From positions 1 to 41,686 of IMG/VR virus record IMGVR_UViG_3300046009_010528: a stretch of DNA of 41,686 bases; one strand, 5' to 3'. Source of the stretch: a virus. A program made the position numbers and the translations under genes. Of the stretch, positions 7,208 to 15,468 are shown in pieces. Within the stretch, counting starts at the first letter, position 1. Every line of letters starts with the position of its first letter. Below the pieces are notes generated by a model that did no database searches, had not been told where the DNA came from, and worked only from the letters and a program-made list of their open reading frames with translations.

Positions 7208-7860
7208 AGGATAACTCTTATGGGTTTATTGACTGGTTCGTATTTTTCATTGACGTGGGAGGCGTTGATATAGGTTATTCCGTTAATTGCATTATAAAAT
7301 TTCCCATAGGATTCATGAATGTGACCGAAAACATGCAACTTACATCCACTTTTAATCATAGGAATAACAAGGCTTGAGCTTCCGACGTTGAAGTGCTTTG
7401 TTCCCCATTTAGTCACTTCGTTGATTTCATCTAAAACTCCTTCAGAAGGGGAATGAGTAACCAAAATATCAATATTTTCTGGAATCATCGCCCACTTCTG
7501 AGCCAGCTCCTCTTCCGTATCAACCGTAAAAGCCATGCAATTAGGATTCATTCCTTCAAATCGCTTAGTCCAAGGAGAGCCCCAGATTTTGAGACCTTCG
7601 AATTCGGTTCCGGAGTCGCAGAGGTAGGTAAATTCGTCGAACCTCTCTTGCATAAAACCTGGATTATACTCCATATATCGATCGTGGTTTCCGCAGATGA
7701 CGATCTTTTTTTTATAACACAGACTCTTGACCCAGGTAAAAAATCCCTTCCATTCCTGGTAGTCATCGGTTCGCGTCAAATCCCCCGCCACAATGAGCAA
7801 GTCTCCACCTTCTAGTTCTGGATAGTGACCATGGAGGTCGGAGATGCAGTCAATAATCAA
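7204..7860 (-). CDS. Calcineurin-like metallophosphoesterase
   Basis: A 218-residue protein with all motifs of the metallophosphoesterase fold: D8-x-H10 (SDLHG), GD27 (AGDLTRTDD), GNH59D60, H136 in VTHSP, and GH180xH182 (FGHIHESYG). These residues hold two metals in the active site. It most resembles the compact MPPED-type subgroup, which cleaves phosphodiesters such as cyclic nucleotides in vitro; the in vivo substrate is unknown. In a phage it could destroy a nucleotide second messenger of host defence, but that is a guess. It sits in the late operon between a membrane protein and a secreted protein, with four-base overlaps on both sides. Confidence 0.88.
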   Translation of the reverse strand: MIIDCISDLHGHYPELEGGDLLIVAGDLTRTDDYQEWKGFFTWVKSLCYKKKIVICGNHDRYMEYNPGFMQERFDEFTYLCDSGTEFEGLKIWGSPWTKRFEGMNPNCMAFTVDTEEELAQKWAMIPENIDILVTHSPSEGVLDEINEVTKWGTKHFNVGSSSLVIPMIKSGCKLHVFGHIHESYGKFYNAINGITYINASHVNEKYEPVNKPIRVIL

Positions 7861-8234
7861 CTTGAAGTCCTCGCCTTATGTTTTCTGGCGTCTTTCTTCT
7901 CTTGTCTTGAAGGCTTGGGCGGTTTTGAGGGCTTTGTTTTATGCCCGTGTTTTTTCTCTTTAGGCTTTTTCTGCTCAGGAGGCGCTTTCTTCTTGTCTTC
8001 TTTATGCTGTTTATATTTATCGACCTTTTCGCTAGCCTTTTGATCTCTATGCTTCTCTGTTTGCTGGCGATGATACTGTATTTCAGCATCCAATGCGATA
8101 TCAGGCGTATGAGGAGCAAAACCGAGAGCCGAACCCTTTATAGCTGCAAACACCATGATAACCAGGACAATGGCAAATGAGATGACCCTAAGATATGCGA
8201 ATAACTGACTAGATGATCCATGTATATTTTTCAT
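7857..8234 (-). CDS. Membrane-anchored lysine-rich protein
   Basis: A 125-residue protein: one membrane span at residues 13-35 (FAYLRVISFAIVLVIMVFA), then a very basic, proline-containing tail from residue 55 (repeated KKKAPPEQKKPKEKKHG type runs). With the N-terminus inside, the basic tail would lie in the periplasm, as in an inner-membrane spanin, but it lacks the usual long coiled coil. It overlaps the downstream phosphoesterase by ATGA and the upstream 51-residue membrane gene by 26 bases. Membrane function in lysis is inferred from context. Confidence 0.6.
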   Translation of the reverse strand: MKNIHGSSSQLFAYLRVISFAIVLVIMVFAAIKGSALGFAPHTPDIALDAEIQYHRQQTEKHRDQKASEKVDKYKQHKEDKKKAPPEQKKPKEKKHGHKTKPSKPPKPSRQEKKDARKHKARTSS

Positions 8235-8364
8235 AAACTCCTATATATAATGTTATTTTTACTCTTTTAGCTTCCCAGCCCATCGCTTGATCTATTCTAA
8301 TAGCTCCATAGGCCAAAATAAAAACAGCTAAGAAGAGATATACCAAAGACATGAATTCTTTCAC
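8209..8364 (-). CDS. Small membrane protein, 51 residues, GTG start
   Basis: The GTG at 8364 has GGAGAG just upstream and overlaps the previous stop as GTGA, deciding the start over an internal ATG at 8352. The product has one membrane helix near its N-terminus (LVYLFLAVFILAYGAI) and a short amphipathic tail. It belongs to a chain of five overlapping mini-genes. Size and shape are compatible with a holin or pinholin partner, without proof. Confidence 0.5.
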   Translation of the reverse strand: MKEFMSLVYLFLAVFILAYGAIRIDQAMGWEAKRVKITLYIGVYEKYTWII

Positions 8365-8489
8365 AATCTCTCCAATATTTGAATTTGTCCATCTTGAATC
8401 GTTCTAAGCCTGCACCACAGATCAAAGAGTAGAACATATGTGATGATGAAAAGGAACACTAAGATTATGAACCTGGTGGCGAATTTCAT
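8361..8489 (-). CDS. Small membrane protein, 42 residues
   Basis: ATG 8489 to TGA 8361. One membrane span at residues 5-23 (TRFIILVFLFIITYVLLF), followed by a short amphipathic helix ending LERL. Both ends overlap neighbours by four bases (ATGA upstream, GTGA downstream), a strong sign of translational coupling and that the frame is real. With the next gene it makes a pair of tiny membrane proteins in the late operon. Confidence 0.55.
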   Translation of the reverse strand: MKFATRFIILVFLFIITYVLLFDLWCRLRTIQDGQIQILERL

Positions 8490-8629
8490 TTCGCTGGCTC
8501 CAAAATTTTACAATGTTCCTTCATGCAGGTCGGGCATAGATAAACCGCATTATTATCCAGATTAACTAAAGCCCATCCCATTTTGTATTCAGATTTTTTA
8601 TAACACCAATAGCATTGGATTGTGCTCAT
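8486..8629 (-). CDS. Zinc-ribbon mini-protein, 47 residues
   Basis: ATG 8629 overlaps the stop of the DUF551-type gene as ATGA; its own stop overlaps the next ATG. It has CYWC at residues 6-9 and CPTC at 32-35, spaced for one zinc ribbon, with GWALV between. It is clearly similar to the protein at 19007-19180 (CxxxxC, GYAIV, CPDC, KENC), so the genome carries two copies of this module in separate operons. Confidence 0.6.
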   Translation of the reverse strand: MSTIQCYWCYKKSEYKMGWALVNLDNNAVYLCPTCMKEHCKILEPAK

Positions 8630-8937
8630 TTCGGTGGTTCCGGTAATGGCATCCAGTGGGTAATTTTATCCATATTTTCTCTATCGTGAGGAAGAAAATA
8701 TTCTGTCGTCCCACAGATCCATCTAATTCCAATTGAGCATCTTTTCCCATCGGAGCAAAGAACTTCATCAGAGCAAGGGTTTTGTGTAGACCCTCTTTGT
8801 TTTATCTCCGGCAATCTATCCTTCACATCGATCCACCCGCCCTTCTCCTTTAACGTCGCCTCATTGATAACCTGTCCACATTCTTCACAGGTGATAAAAA
8901 GCTTGTGATGGCCTCTTTTCTGGCAGTCATTCATCAA
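8626..8937 (-). CDS. DUF551-type phage protein with N-terminal zinc knuckle
   Basis: A 103-residue protein. Residues 35-98 match the DUF551 pattern seen in many phages: GWIDVKDRLPE, then VLCSDGKR, then ITHWMPLPEPP at the end. The N-terminus adds a CEEC pair with another Cys/His nearby. DUF551 proteins are small early/late phage proteins with no known activity. It overlaps the upstream gene by 11 bases and the downstream gene by four. Confidence 0.8.
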   Translation of the reverse strand: MMNDCQKRGHHKLFITCEECGQVINEATLKEKGGWIDVKDRLPEIKQRGSTQNPCSDEVLCSDGKRCSIGIRWICGTTEYFLPHDRENMDKITHWMPLPEPPK

Positions 8938-9145
8938 TATCCCCTATTACAATCTGGTCTGGCTGAAGATTCTTTTTGGCTTCTGCCAGAAATTCATTAT
9001 ATTTTTTTCTATCCGAATGTTTTGCCGTCATTCCATTCCCTGAAATAAACTCTATAATAACTTCTCGCTTAAGAAAGGTGATTTTTTTGACAAACTTCCA
9101 AGGGAAGACATCAATGGAAGTATTGATAACATCATTTAATTTCAT
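8927..9145 (-). CDS. Hypothetical 72-residue protein
   Basis: A small protein with alternating charged and beta-prone segments (FVKKITFLKREVIIEFISG) and an acidic end. No family recognised. It is six bases from the gene before it and overlaps the next one by 11 bases, so it belongs to the late leftward operon. Confidence 0.6.
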   Translation of the reverse strand: MKLNDVINTSIDVFPWKFVKKITFLKREVIIEFISGNGMTAKHSDRKKYNEFLAEAKKNLQPDQIVIGDIDE

Positions 9146-9151
9146 TTATCT

Positions 9152-9412
9152 CTAATGCTCCGCATAAATATTCGCTATAGCCAGAACCTCTTCCATTTTG
9201 AAGATCTCATCTTCAGAGCTATCCGCATTTAAAAACTTTGAAAGGTCTACAATATCTTTATCCGTCAACGTCGCATCGGATCGGTTTAGTGGAGGTGGCG
9301 TCTTAATCATCAAAGGATTTTTCTTTTGAGGAAAGTCCTTTTTAGATTCCAAACAACCACAAAACGTTGTGTGATGATGGGTTCGCACTACTGCATGGTG
9401 ATTAGATGTCAT
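9152..9412 (-). CDS. Hypothetical 86-residue protein with His-rich start
   Basis: The N-terminus is rich in His (NHHAVVRTHHHTTFCGC), a possible metal site; the C-terminal half is acidic and helical. No family recognised. The ATG overlaps the stop of the small membrane gene upstream as ATGA. Expressed with the late operon. Confidence 0.55.
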   Translation of the reverse strand: MTSNHHAVVRTHHHTTFCGCLESKKDFPQKKNPLMIKTPPPLNRSDATLTDKDIVDLSKFLNADSSEDEIFKMEEVLAIANIYAEH

Positions 9413-9600
9413 CCTTTCTCCAAAATCTTGTTTCTTCTCTCTTCAATAGCACATAGTCTTCCATGAAAGTCCCTCATTTCATCAGAAATCGTTTTCATTA
9501 AAACATTCATCTTATTATCCGAATGAATATATAGCGTTATCACGGTAATCAAATTCGTAGCCATAATCGCAAAAACAGTCAAAACCTGTGTCCAATCCAT
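9409..9600 (-). CDS. Small membrane protein with helical tail, 63 residues
   Basis: One membrane span at residues 5-26 (QVLTVFAIMATNLITVITLYI) followed by a helical, charged tail ending RRNKILEKG. Same build as 1621-1863 and the first half of 19177-19548: short start, one span, coiled-coil tail. It lies directly after the tail-type gene at 9624 in the late operon. It could be a holin-like or membrane-tethered adaptor protein. Confidence 0.6.
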   Translation of the reverse strand: MDWTQVLTVFAIMATNLITVITLYIHSDNKMNVLMKTISDEMRDFHGRLCAIEERRNKILEKG

Positions 9601-9623
9601 AAACTCCTTTAATTTTGCTTGTA

Positions 9624-10109
9624 TTAGAACTGACTAAGCCACTCTAAAACTATCGTCCCACTCGTGACGGCTGGTGCACCAGCATCGACAACGACAACGA
9701 TGTTAGCAGAAGTGATAGAAAATGTCACCTGTCCAGCGATGCCGACAGACGAAGAAAAGATAACCCCATACCAATTTGTCCCATCGGTATAAGAGCCATA
9801 AGTGTTAAAAGAAAATTGAGAAACCGCAGTTAAATCTATCCCATGGGCGATATTACCCGCTCCTGTGAAAGTATAAACTTGACGAAGGCTTTGTTGCGGT
9901 GTTGAAGATCCAGAAAAGTACCATCTTTCACCAGTGACAACTGGATAATTTATTGCATAGGTTCCGATTGTGCGGGCATTGACTTTAGAGGCAATATCGA
10001 TGTAAGAGATATCAATTTGATGAGATAATCCACGAAGATCATCATAAGGAAATTGCCACTGCGTCTTGAGATACGGGGATACTTGGAGGTTATTTGTTGG
10101 GGTTGTCAC
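9624..10109 (-). CDS. Beta-rich virion protein, probably tail or head fibre
   Basis: A 161-residue protein dominated by Ser/Thr/Gly/Val, beta-strand-rich, with a C-terminal segment VTFSITSANIVVVVDAG followed by EWLSQF typical of a jelly-roll knob. It contains few charges, like the fibres of this genome. It overlaps the 884-residue structural gene by four bases, supporting a shared place in the tail. No exact family recognised. Confidence 0.6.
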   Translation of the reverse strand: MTTPTNNLQVSPYLKTQWQFPYDDLRGLSHQIDISYIDIASKVNARTIGTYAINYPVVTGERWYFSGSSTPQQSLRQVYTFTGAGNIAHGIDLTAVSQFSFNTYGSYTDGTNWYGVIFSSSVGIAGQVTFSITSANIVVVVDAGAPAVTSGTIVLEWLSQF

Positions 10110-12760
10110 GCTAAATGACTCGCTTTATCCACCGTAAGGTGCATCCCCTGTAGAGTAATCTCACTCGTCGCGTAAGTCAAGTTTCTCATTTGTGCATCAC
10201 TGAGTGTAATTCCGATCTGCACACTGTCTCCGATCAAAGATGTATTAAATCTATGCCAAATTTGGAACTGACCTTCTGCTGTTGGCATTTGAAGATTTGT
10301 ATTAGCGGGTGTGAGGCCGATATTAGTAGACTCAGGACAGGTATACATAAGCTGCGAGTATACTAAAGCAGAAGTTTTATTAATGGGCTGTGGCGTATTC
10401 CATATATCATCGGGATCTTGTGATAAGTATACATTGACTGTAACTTGTGCGCTGGCCGTGTAATCCATTAAATATTTCTGAGCAGATAATCTTGTTTGCC
10501 GGCCCTGATCCCAATAGACTGCAAATTGTTTCGTCTGTAAAAGCGGTTGGGATAATCGAGTAAACTTGCCAAGACCAAGATAAGTTGTCGCATCAAATGG
10601 CAAGTCTATGACAAATGTATTAGCATCTGAGGTGGATTCAACCCTTCCGATCAGTCCATTATATGAAGTTGGCCCTAAAATGCCTGAAAGATAAAGATAG
10701 TCTCCAGGCCGAACGCAATGATTAATGGAGGTAATCTGAGTATTTCCCCCAGAACTCGCTATGGCTTGAATAGTCCCGGATATTCCCTCGCCAGTTCCTT
10801 GGCCCTTTGTTAAAACATACCCTTGGGGATTGCCGGCTACAATACTCGGGAACTGCGGTGAATTCGCTCCGGAATTCCAAGGCTCTCTCCAAGTATTCCA
10901 AGACTGATATCCAATTGTTGACCAAGACTTTTTCAACACGGGGCGATATGTTCCATGAGCTGTAAAGTTCTCGTATTGAACTCCCCACGTATTATCTCGA
11001 TAATTGAATAAAAACGTCTGAGTCGGGAACTTCCATTTGCTATTACTTACAGGATATGCAAAATAAACCCATTCCCTGTAAAAATCTCTAACTGCATTGA
11101 CTCTCAAAGCGCCATTGTTTAGCGCCTGAATTTGGAACACTTGATCTGGAATATCTAAATCTATCCTTTGGCTCGATTGCTGATCCGTCATAGCAATTCC
11201 ATAGGCCCCGATATCTAAAGCGCCTTTATCAAGAGTAATGGCAGAAAATGTACTATCGGATGGAAGCTCGGAGTTGATGTTATAGAATAAAAATGGCTGT
11301 AAATCATTGCTTGTGTAAACAAACCGTGTCTTACGGCCTGTTCCCCCAAATCCAATAATCAAAACATCTTCGTTATTAGCAACGGTGGCAATCGGCTGAC
11401 CTGTTCCAGCAGGAAGATTTCCACCGAGTCCTGTTTGATCCTGGTAATAAGCTCTAACATCGCTAGTTTCTCCAGCAGGCGTCAATGTTGAATAATATGG
11501 TGTGCCATTCCAGCTCCACAAAGCCGTATCTGAAAGCTGAATAGGATTACCTGTGCTTGTCTGAATCCATGGACTTAAAAACAATAAACGATCCTTGAAT
11601 GGAACGATTAATAACGCACCGACTAAGTAATACTTAGCAGCCGTCTCGTCATCAATTGAGACCGTTGCAGCCGTTAAAGGAGGGGCAAAATTGACCCAGC
11701 CTAATGCGGTGGTTGTAGGGAGTCCAGTCGCACTAGTTGGGTCACCATCATACCATTTAATGCCATCTTGGCCCGTGATACTTGCTGTAAGTGTTTGAGC
11801 TATTCCTGTTCCTGCAACAGTCTGATTTCCTGTAAAAGTTACGACGTAGTTTCCATTGGCTGCATCTGTCGCAGTTGTAACGGTTCCTGTTAAACCATTG
11901 ATCGTACTGCCGCCGGTAGACCATTCATTAAACCAAAGCTTGTCTCCTACAACCAGAGATGTGTAATTGACTCCTCCGGATTTAAAATTAAATGTGATGA
12001 CCGCAGTGCCACTCCCGGATGTATATGTCCCATTAACGAAATTAAATCCTGGCTTGTTGTTTGTTGCCCATAACGCCGCTTGATAGTTGGTCGTCCAAAA
12101 CTGTTGATAGTCCTGACCACTCCATGTCACAGGATTGTTTGTCTGCTTGTAATAGCTTACATTATAGAAGTTCTGTCCAGATGTAGTTTGATTAATCTGA
12201 TATGCCTTGGTGGTGTCAAATGCTAAAAGTTTTGGATAAAGAGAGCGCACAGGAGGAATATTGGCGACAGCACTATAAGCCAAATCACGAAGGCCCATAA
12301 CAGGGTTTCCAGGATAATAAGAAAATGTTCCTGTAACTGCACCTGCACCTCCTCCTGAGATTGTAAAAGTACCTGACGTATAGTTAATGGTTCCAGAACC
12401 TGCGGGCGTTCCCTGCAAAGTCCCATCCATATTCAAATCTGTATAGGTATTAGCCCCTACAATCAAACCCAACGATCCTGGTGTAATCGAGGCGCTTGAT
12501 CCAAGGCTGTAATGAGAAATGAGATTTCCGGCCCCTGCAACCAAATTAAAACTGGCAAGTTGCCATGCAAGCGGCACCGCGGCAATTTGCTCCTGAATCT
12601 GGAGTTGTCCTAAGAAAATCGTACCCCTTTTTCTTTTTGCCCTTCCTCTCCATGAATAGAAATTGAACATTGTCGGAAAGGAATCGTTATCTATGACAAA
12701 CGGAAGTCTACTAGTGGTAAGACCTTTTGCAAAGTTACCAATATAGATTTGATCAGGCAT
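10106..12760 (-). CDS. Large beta-rich tail/stabilisation protein, 884 residues
   Basis: The largest protein of the genome. It starts with a short conserved-looking segment (YIGNFAKGLTTSRLPFVIDNDSFP) followed by a hydrophobic MFNFYSWRGRAKRKRGT, then long Gly/Thr/Ser-rich beta sections, several of which look like inserted domains around residues 100-135 and 240-330. P22 gp10-like packaged-DNA stabilisation proteins and T7-like tail-tube proteins begin in a comparable way and occupy the same position between connector and fibre genes. The assignment to that class is inference. The stop overlaps the next gene by four bases. Confidence 0.6.
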   Translation of the reverse strand: MPDQIYIGNFAKGLTTSRLPFVIDNDSFPTMFNFYSWRGRAKRKRGTIFLGQLQIQEQIAAVPLAWQLASFNLVAGAGNLISHYSLGSSASITPGSLGLIVGANTYTDLNMDGTLQGTPAGSGTINYTSGTFTISGGGAGAVTGTFSYYPGNPVMGLRDLAYSAVANIPPVRSLYPKLLAFDTTKAYQINQTTSGQNFYNVSYYKQTNNPVTWSGQDYQQFWTTNYQAALWATNNKPGFNFVNGTYTSGSGTAVITFNFKSGGVNYTSLVVGDKLWFNEWSTGGSTINGLTGTVTTATDAANGNYVVTFTGNQTVAGTGIAQTLTASITGQDGIKWYDGDPTSATGLPTTTALGWVNFAPPLTAATVSIDDETAAKYYLVGALLIVPFKDRLLFLSPWIQTSTGNPIQLSDTALWSWNGTPYYSTLTPAGETSDVRAYYQDQTGLGGNLPAGTGQPIATVANNEDVLIIGFGGTGRKTRFVYTSNDLQPFLFYNINSELPSDSTFSAITLDKGALDIGAYGIAMTDQQSSQRIDLDIPDQVFQIQALNNGALRVNAVRDFYREWVYFAYPVSNSKWKFPTQTFLFNYRDNTWGVQYENFTAHGTYRPVLKKSWSTIGYQSWNTWREPWNSGANSPQFPSIVAGNPQGYVLTKGQGTGEGISGTIQAIASSGGNTQITSINHCVRPGDYLYLSGILGPTSYNGLIGRVESTSDANTFVIDLPFDATTYLGLGKFTRLSQPLLQTKQFAVYWDQGRQTRLSAQKYLMDYTASAQVTVNVYLSQDPDDIWNTPQPINKTSALVYSQLMYTCPESTNIGLTPANTNLQMPTAEGQFQIWHRFNTSLIGDSVQIGITLSDAQMRNLTYATSEITLQGMHLTVDKASHLA

Positions 12761-12761
12761 A

Positions 12762-13331
12762 TTAGTTGCCTATAGCAAGATAATAATATGTATAAGTTCC
12801 GCCAGATGAGCCGCTGACCCTAGCAGCAGTAAATCCTGCATTTGTGAGAGTCCCTACCTGAACAATCGGTAGGTTATTAGGACTTCCTGAGACGTTGCTA
12901 CCAAAATAAACCCCAAAAGGAGGGTTTGAGTTTGGGAAAGGACTTGCAAAGACAACCGGAGTTGTTGCAACACCATTGGCCATTGTGTAGCTTCCCCACT
13001 TCAAGATAATTCCTCCCATGACTAAAACACTGCCATTACCTGAAATCACATATTGATCTGAACTGTGAGCTGCATTACCTGAATAAAAGAAGAGCTGAGG
13101 CAGCCCTGCTGCTGTATTTGTAAACAATATTGGAGGGCTCACGGGTGGAACAGGAACATTATTTGCATTAAACGTCACCTGATTGTGCTGTCCGCTTCCA
13201 CTGACATTAAATCCTACATGATCTATCGCAACGATTTGACTTATTGCCCCTGCATTTGATTGCATGGTCGAGACATCATCTCCCGGATCGTTGACTGGAT
13301 CTGGAATGGCTGAAGAATAAGCTATTGTCAT
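12762..13331 (-). CDS. Tail-tip/fibre protein with gp53-like C-terminal domain
   Basis: A 189-residue protein. Its C-terminal half (from about residue 98) has the pattern GSVLVMGGIILKWGSYT, then PFPNSNPPFGVYFGS, then a Gly/Ser/Thr turn and YYYLAIGN, which is the layout of the small tail-fibre tip domain described for gp53-like proteins. The N-terminus has a helix that could trimerise (DVSTMQSNAGAISQI). It lies one base from the 884-residue gene and overlaps the upstream 410-residue gene by four bases. Confidence 0.65.
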   Translation of the reverse strand: MTIAYSSAIPDPVNDPGDDVSTMQSNAGAISQIVAIDHVGFNVSGSGQHNQVTFNANNVPVPPVSPPILFTNTAAGLPQLFFYSGNAAHSSDQYVISGNGSVLVMGGIILKWGSYTMANGVATTPVVFASPFPNSNPPFGVYFGSNVSGSPNNLPIVQVGTLTNAGFTAARVSGSSGGTYTYYYLAIGN

Positions 13332-14560
13332 GGTGTACCTACTCCGTAAACGCTATTTGAATTGCCTTGACCAGTTCCTTGACTATAGATCGTCTGGGTC
13401 CTAGTTGATGTAAACTGTCTTTGGCTTCTTTTCCAAACAAGAAGCTCTTGTTCTCTAAAAAGAGGCTCGTAGAAGTTAAATTGTTCGGTATCGCCGGTAT
13501 CAGACAGAATCTTTCTAGCAGCGCCTCGTGCGATATACTCGCTCATATAAGAAAATTGAATTCCTGTACTTCCATTTAAGAAAGCGGCAGGAGACAAATA
13601 GGCCTCTAATTCAACCAAATATTGTGTATCGGGGACTGTTCTTAAAGTAAGTGTGTTGTTGTTGAACAAAATAGCTCTTGGAATACCAGGATTGAAGTAA
13701 TAACACTGGGCATTAATTTGCTGCCCCGATGGAATATTTACAGGGCTTCCGCTAACCGGATCAGTAAAGGTGACGTTGGCTATTCCTGTATTGTAATTGA
13801 TGGTATTGAGCGCTGTTGTATAGACTTGAGCAACAGACTGCTGGCTTCCATTTAATTCCTGATATCCAGATGGAGCTGTTCCGTTGGTCATCATTAAGCC
13901 ATAATTGACATTGCCTTCTAGAAACTGACCTGAATCTTGTACAACACGTGATTGACCTGATGAGTCGACTGTTGTGAAATACACAGCTGGGTAGATACTT
14001 GTGTAGGGAATAGCCAAGTTTAGATTTGTAGCAACCGGCGGATCGACATTCTGCCCAGTAGCAATAATACCACTCATATCAACGTGGCCTCTCAATATCC
14101 CACTAGGAATTACATTTACACTTTGCTGTGATGCTGGAGCAAAAGGGATTTGAAGCGTGTAGTTTGCGCCACCATCTCCAATCCCCACGACTTCATAGGG
14201 TTGGATGTAGTTTTCCCAATAAGAGAAGAATTCAGCTCTCTGAGTATAAAACCCGACAGAAACTCCAGCTATTCTTGCATATGGTAAAAACCCTTGATAG
14301 ACAGGATAGAAATTGATGTTTGTTGTGGGCGTTGCCCCTTCAACTTGAACATCATAAAGTGGCATATTATATTGGTCTACACCAGGAACTGTCTGAAAAG
14401 TATAGACTGTTTTAAGATCGAAAAGCTGCATCCGAGCATCGACATCCATGATCCAGAATCTATTAATATAGTCTATAATCAGGTTGTCTGTGATAACAGC
14501 ATCCGACGGAGATTTGATCAGCCGCCGGACGTAGGTTATTATATCCGAGAGAAGGTTCAT
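13328..14560 (-). CDS. Probable head-tail connector/neck protein, 410 residues
   Basis: The N-terminus is helical (IITYVRRLIKSPSDAVITDN, then a YINRFW helix), the middle is beta-rich with Gly/Thr, and the end returns to a helical segment with EPLFREQELLVWKRSQRQF. Such a helix-beta-helix protein after the coat gene suits an adaptor that sits beneath the portal. The gene order coat, then this, then the large stabilisation protein, parallels coat-gp4-gp10 of P22, from which the role is inferred. A GAGG site precedes the start and the gene overlaps its upstream neighbour by ATGA. Confidence 0.55.
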   Translation of the reverse strand: MNLLSDIITYVRRLIKSPSDAVITDNLIIDYINRFWIMDVDARMQLFDLKTVYTFQTVPGVDQYNMPLYDVQVEGATPTTNINFYPVYQGFLPYARIAGVSVGFYTQRAEFFSYWENYIQPYEVVGIGDGGANYTLQIPFAPASQQSVNVIPSGILRGHVDMSGIIATGQNVDPPVATNLNLAIPYTSIYPAVYFTTVDSSGQSRVVQDSGQFLEGNVNYGLMMTNGTAPSGYQELNGSQQSVAQVYTTALNTINYNTGIANVTFTDPVSGSPVNIPSGQQINAQCYYFNPGIPRAILFNNNTLTLRTVPDTQYLVELEAYLSPAAFLNGSTGIQFSYMSEYIARGAARKILSDTGDTEQFNFYEPLFREQELLVWKRSQRQFTSTRTQTIYSQGTGQGNSNSVYGVGTP

Positions 14561-14742
14561 TTAGGCTTCTTTCCTGGCACTTTCATACCTTTCTTACGAG
14601 CTTCTGAAAGAGCAATAGCGATTCCTTGTTTCTTATTAACAACCACGGGACCTTTCTTAGATCCTGAGTGCAGATTCCCTGATTTGAACTCGCGCATTAC
14701 CGCCCCAATCTTACTCTGAGCTTTCTTGCTTTCTTTAGCCAT
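14557..14742 (-). CDS. DUF6496-type small basic phage protein
   Basis: Sixty-one residues, strongly basic. The pattern IGAVMREFKSGNLHSGSKKG followed by KKQGIAIALSEARKKG is the compact motif of the DUF6496 group found in phages and some plasmids; function unknown. The position among virion genes and the charge suggest a DNA-associated or head-interior protein. TAATG overlap with the 35-residue gene upstream and ATGA overlap with the connector gene downstream. Confidence 0.75.
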   Translation of the reverse strand: MAKESKKAQSKIGAVMREFKSGNLHSGSKKGPVVVNKKQGIAIALSEARKKGMKVPGKKPK

Positions 14743-14849
14743 TATTTGCCCTTTTTCCCCAAGAATTTCTTATGAGAAACCAGCTTTTTTTCATTCATTT
14801 CTTTCTTATCGCGCTTCATTTCTTTTTTCATAACTTTCTTCTTAGCCAT
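14742..14849 (-). CDS. Very basic 35-residue protein
   Basis: ATG 14849 to TAA 14742, with GGAGAAG five bases before the start; an in-frame ATG at 14861 lies inside that ribosome site and is rejected. The product has 17 Lys and 1 Arg in 35 residues (MAKKKVMKKEMKRDKKEM). It may bind DNA or RNA, or accompany the next basic protein in the capsid. Its stop and the next ATG overlap (TAATG). Confidence 0.55.
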   Translation of the reverse strand: MAKKKVMKKEMKRDKKEMNEKKLVSHKKFLGKKGK

Positions 14850-14866
14850 TTTCTTCTCCATTTTGG

Positions 14867-15460
14867 TTAAAAGCTTTTATCGCCCATAAAGATTGACTTT
14901 CTCTTAGTCACTGGTTGAGCATCCAGTCTTTGAATTGTTGTATCAGCGGCCATCTTTCCATACATTACACCCATGCCAGTTGTATCAGTGACAACGTTTT
15001 CTTTCATGACCAGGCGATGATAGAATTTGCGTTTGATTTGCTCTGCGAGATACCGTGGACCCCAAACAGGTGTATTTGTAGGAACTAACCACTCTTCAGC
15101 GGGCATACCAGGAAAAGGTCTAGTCCAAATATCAATGCTTTCTCCGATTAATTCTTTGTGTTCTGCAATGAAATTGACGTACTCTTTCTGATAGTTGTAT
15201 TCATCTCGGTATTTCTCATTGAATTTCTCTCTGCAACTAATCACCTTGTGGGGTTTTAGATAAACATCTTTAGAAGCCGCAATCTCGTTTTGCGAGAGTT
15301 TGGTTTGTGGCTCTACTTCTTCTTTAGGAGCCATATTCATACGATCCATTGTCATTTCTTTGACTTCAGCATCGAACTTGTCGAACTGCTGGGCGACTTT
15401 ATCTAACTCTTTCTCAGATGCAGAGTTAAGATTCTTTGGTTTTTGTTTCATTTCTGTCAT
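14867..15460 (-). CDS. Hypothetical structural-operon protein, 197 residues
   Basis: A charged, helical N-terminal half (residues 1-100, coiled-coil-like around ELDKVAQQFDKFDAEVKEM) and a more globular C-terminal half with DIWTRPFPGMPAEEWLVP and a basic end. GAGGTAATT precedes the ATG. No family recognised. The position between the beta-rich protein at 15469 and the basic mini-genes suggests a minor head protein or an assembly chaperone. Confidence 0.6.
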   Translation of the reverse strand: MTEMKQKPKNLNSASEKELDKVAQQFDKFDAEVKEMTMDRMNMAPKEEVEPQTKLSQNEIAASKDVYLKPHKVISCREKFNEKYRDEYNYQKEYVNFIAEHKELIGESIDIWTRPFPGMPAEEWLVPTNTPVWGPRYLAEQIKRKFYHRLVMKENVVTDTTGMGVMYGKMAADTTIQRLDAQPVTKRKSIFMGDKSF

Positions 15461-15468
15461 AATTACCT

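Noticed and set aside
7453-8180. Open frames on the + strand opposite the phosphoesterase and lysine-rich gene
   Set aside because: They are complements of clearly coding genes with intact motifs; the hydrophobic look of 7825-8180 is the antisense of lysine codons.
10722-10988. Small frames within the 884-residue gene (10722-10988, 12223-12426)
   Set aside because: Shadow frames within a continuous larger gene, with no ribosome site.
14294-14719. 141-codon + strand frame opposite connector and DUF6496 genes
   Set aside because: Antisense to two genes with recognised or consistent features; no neighbour in that direction.
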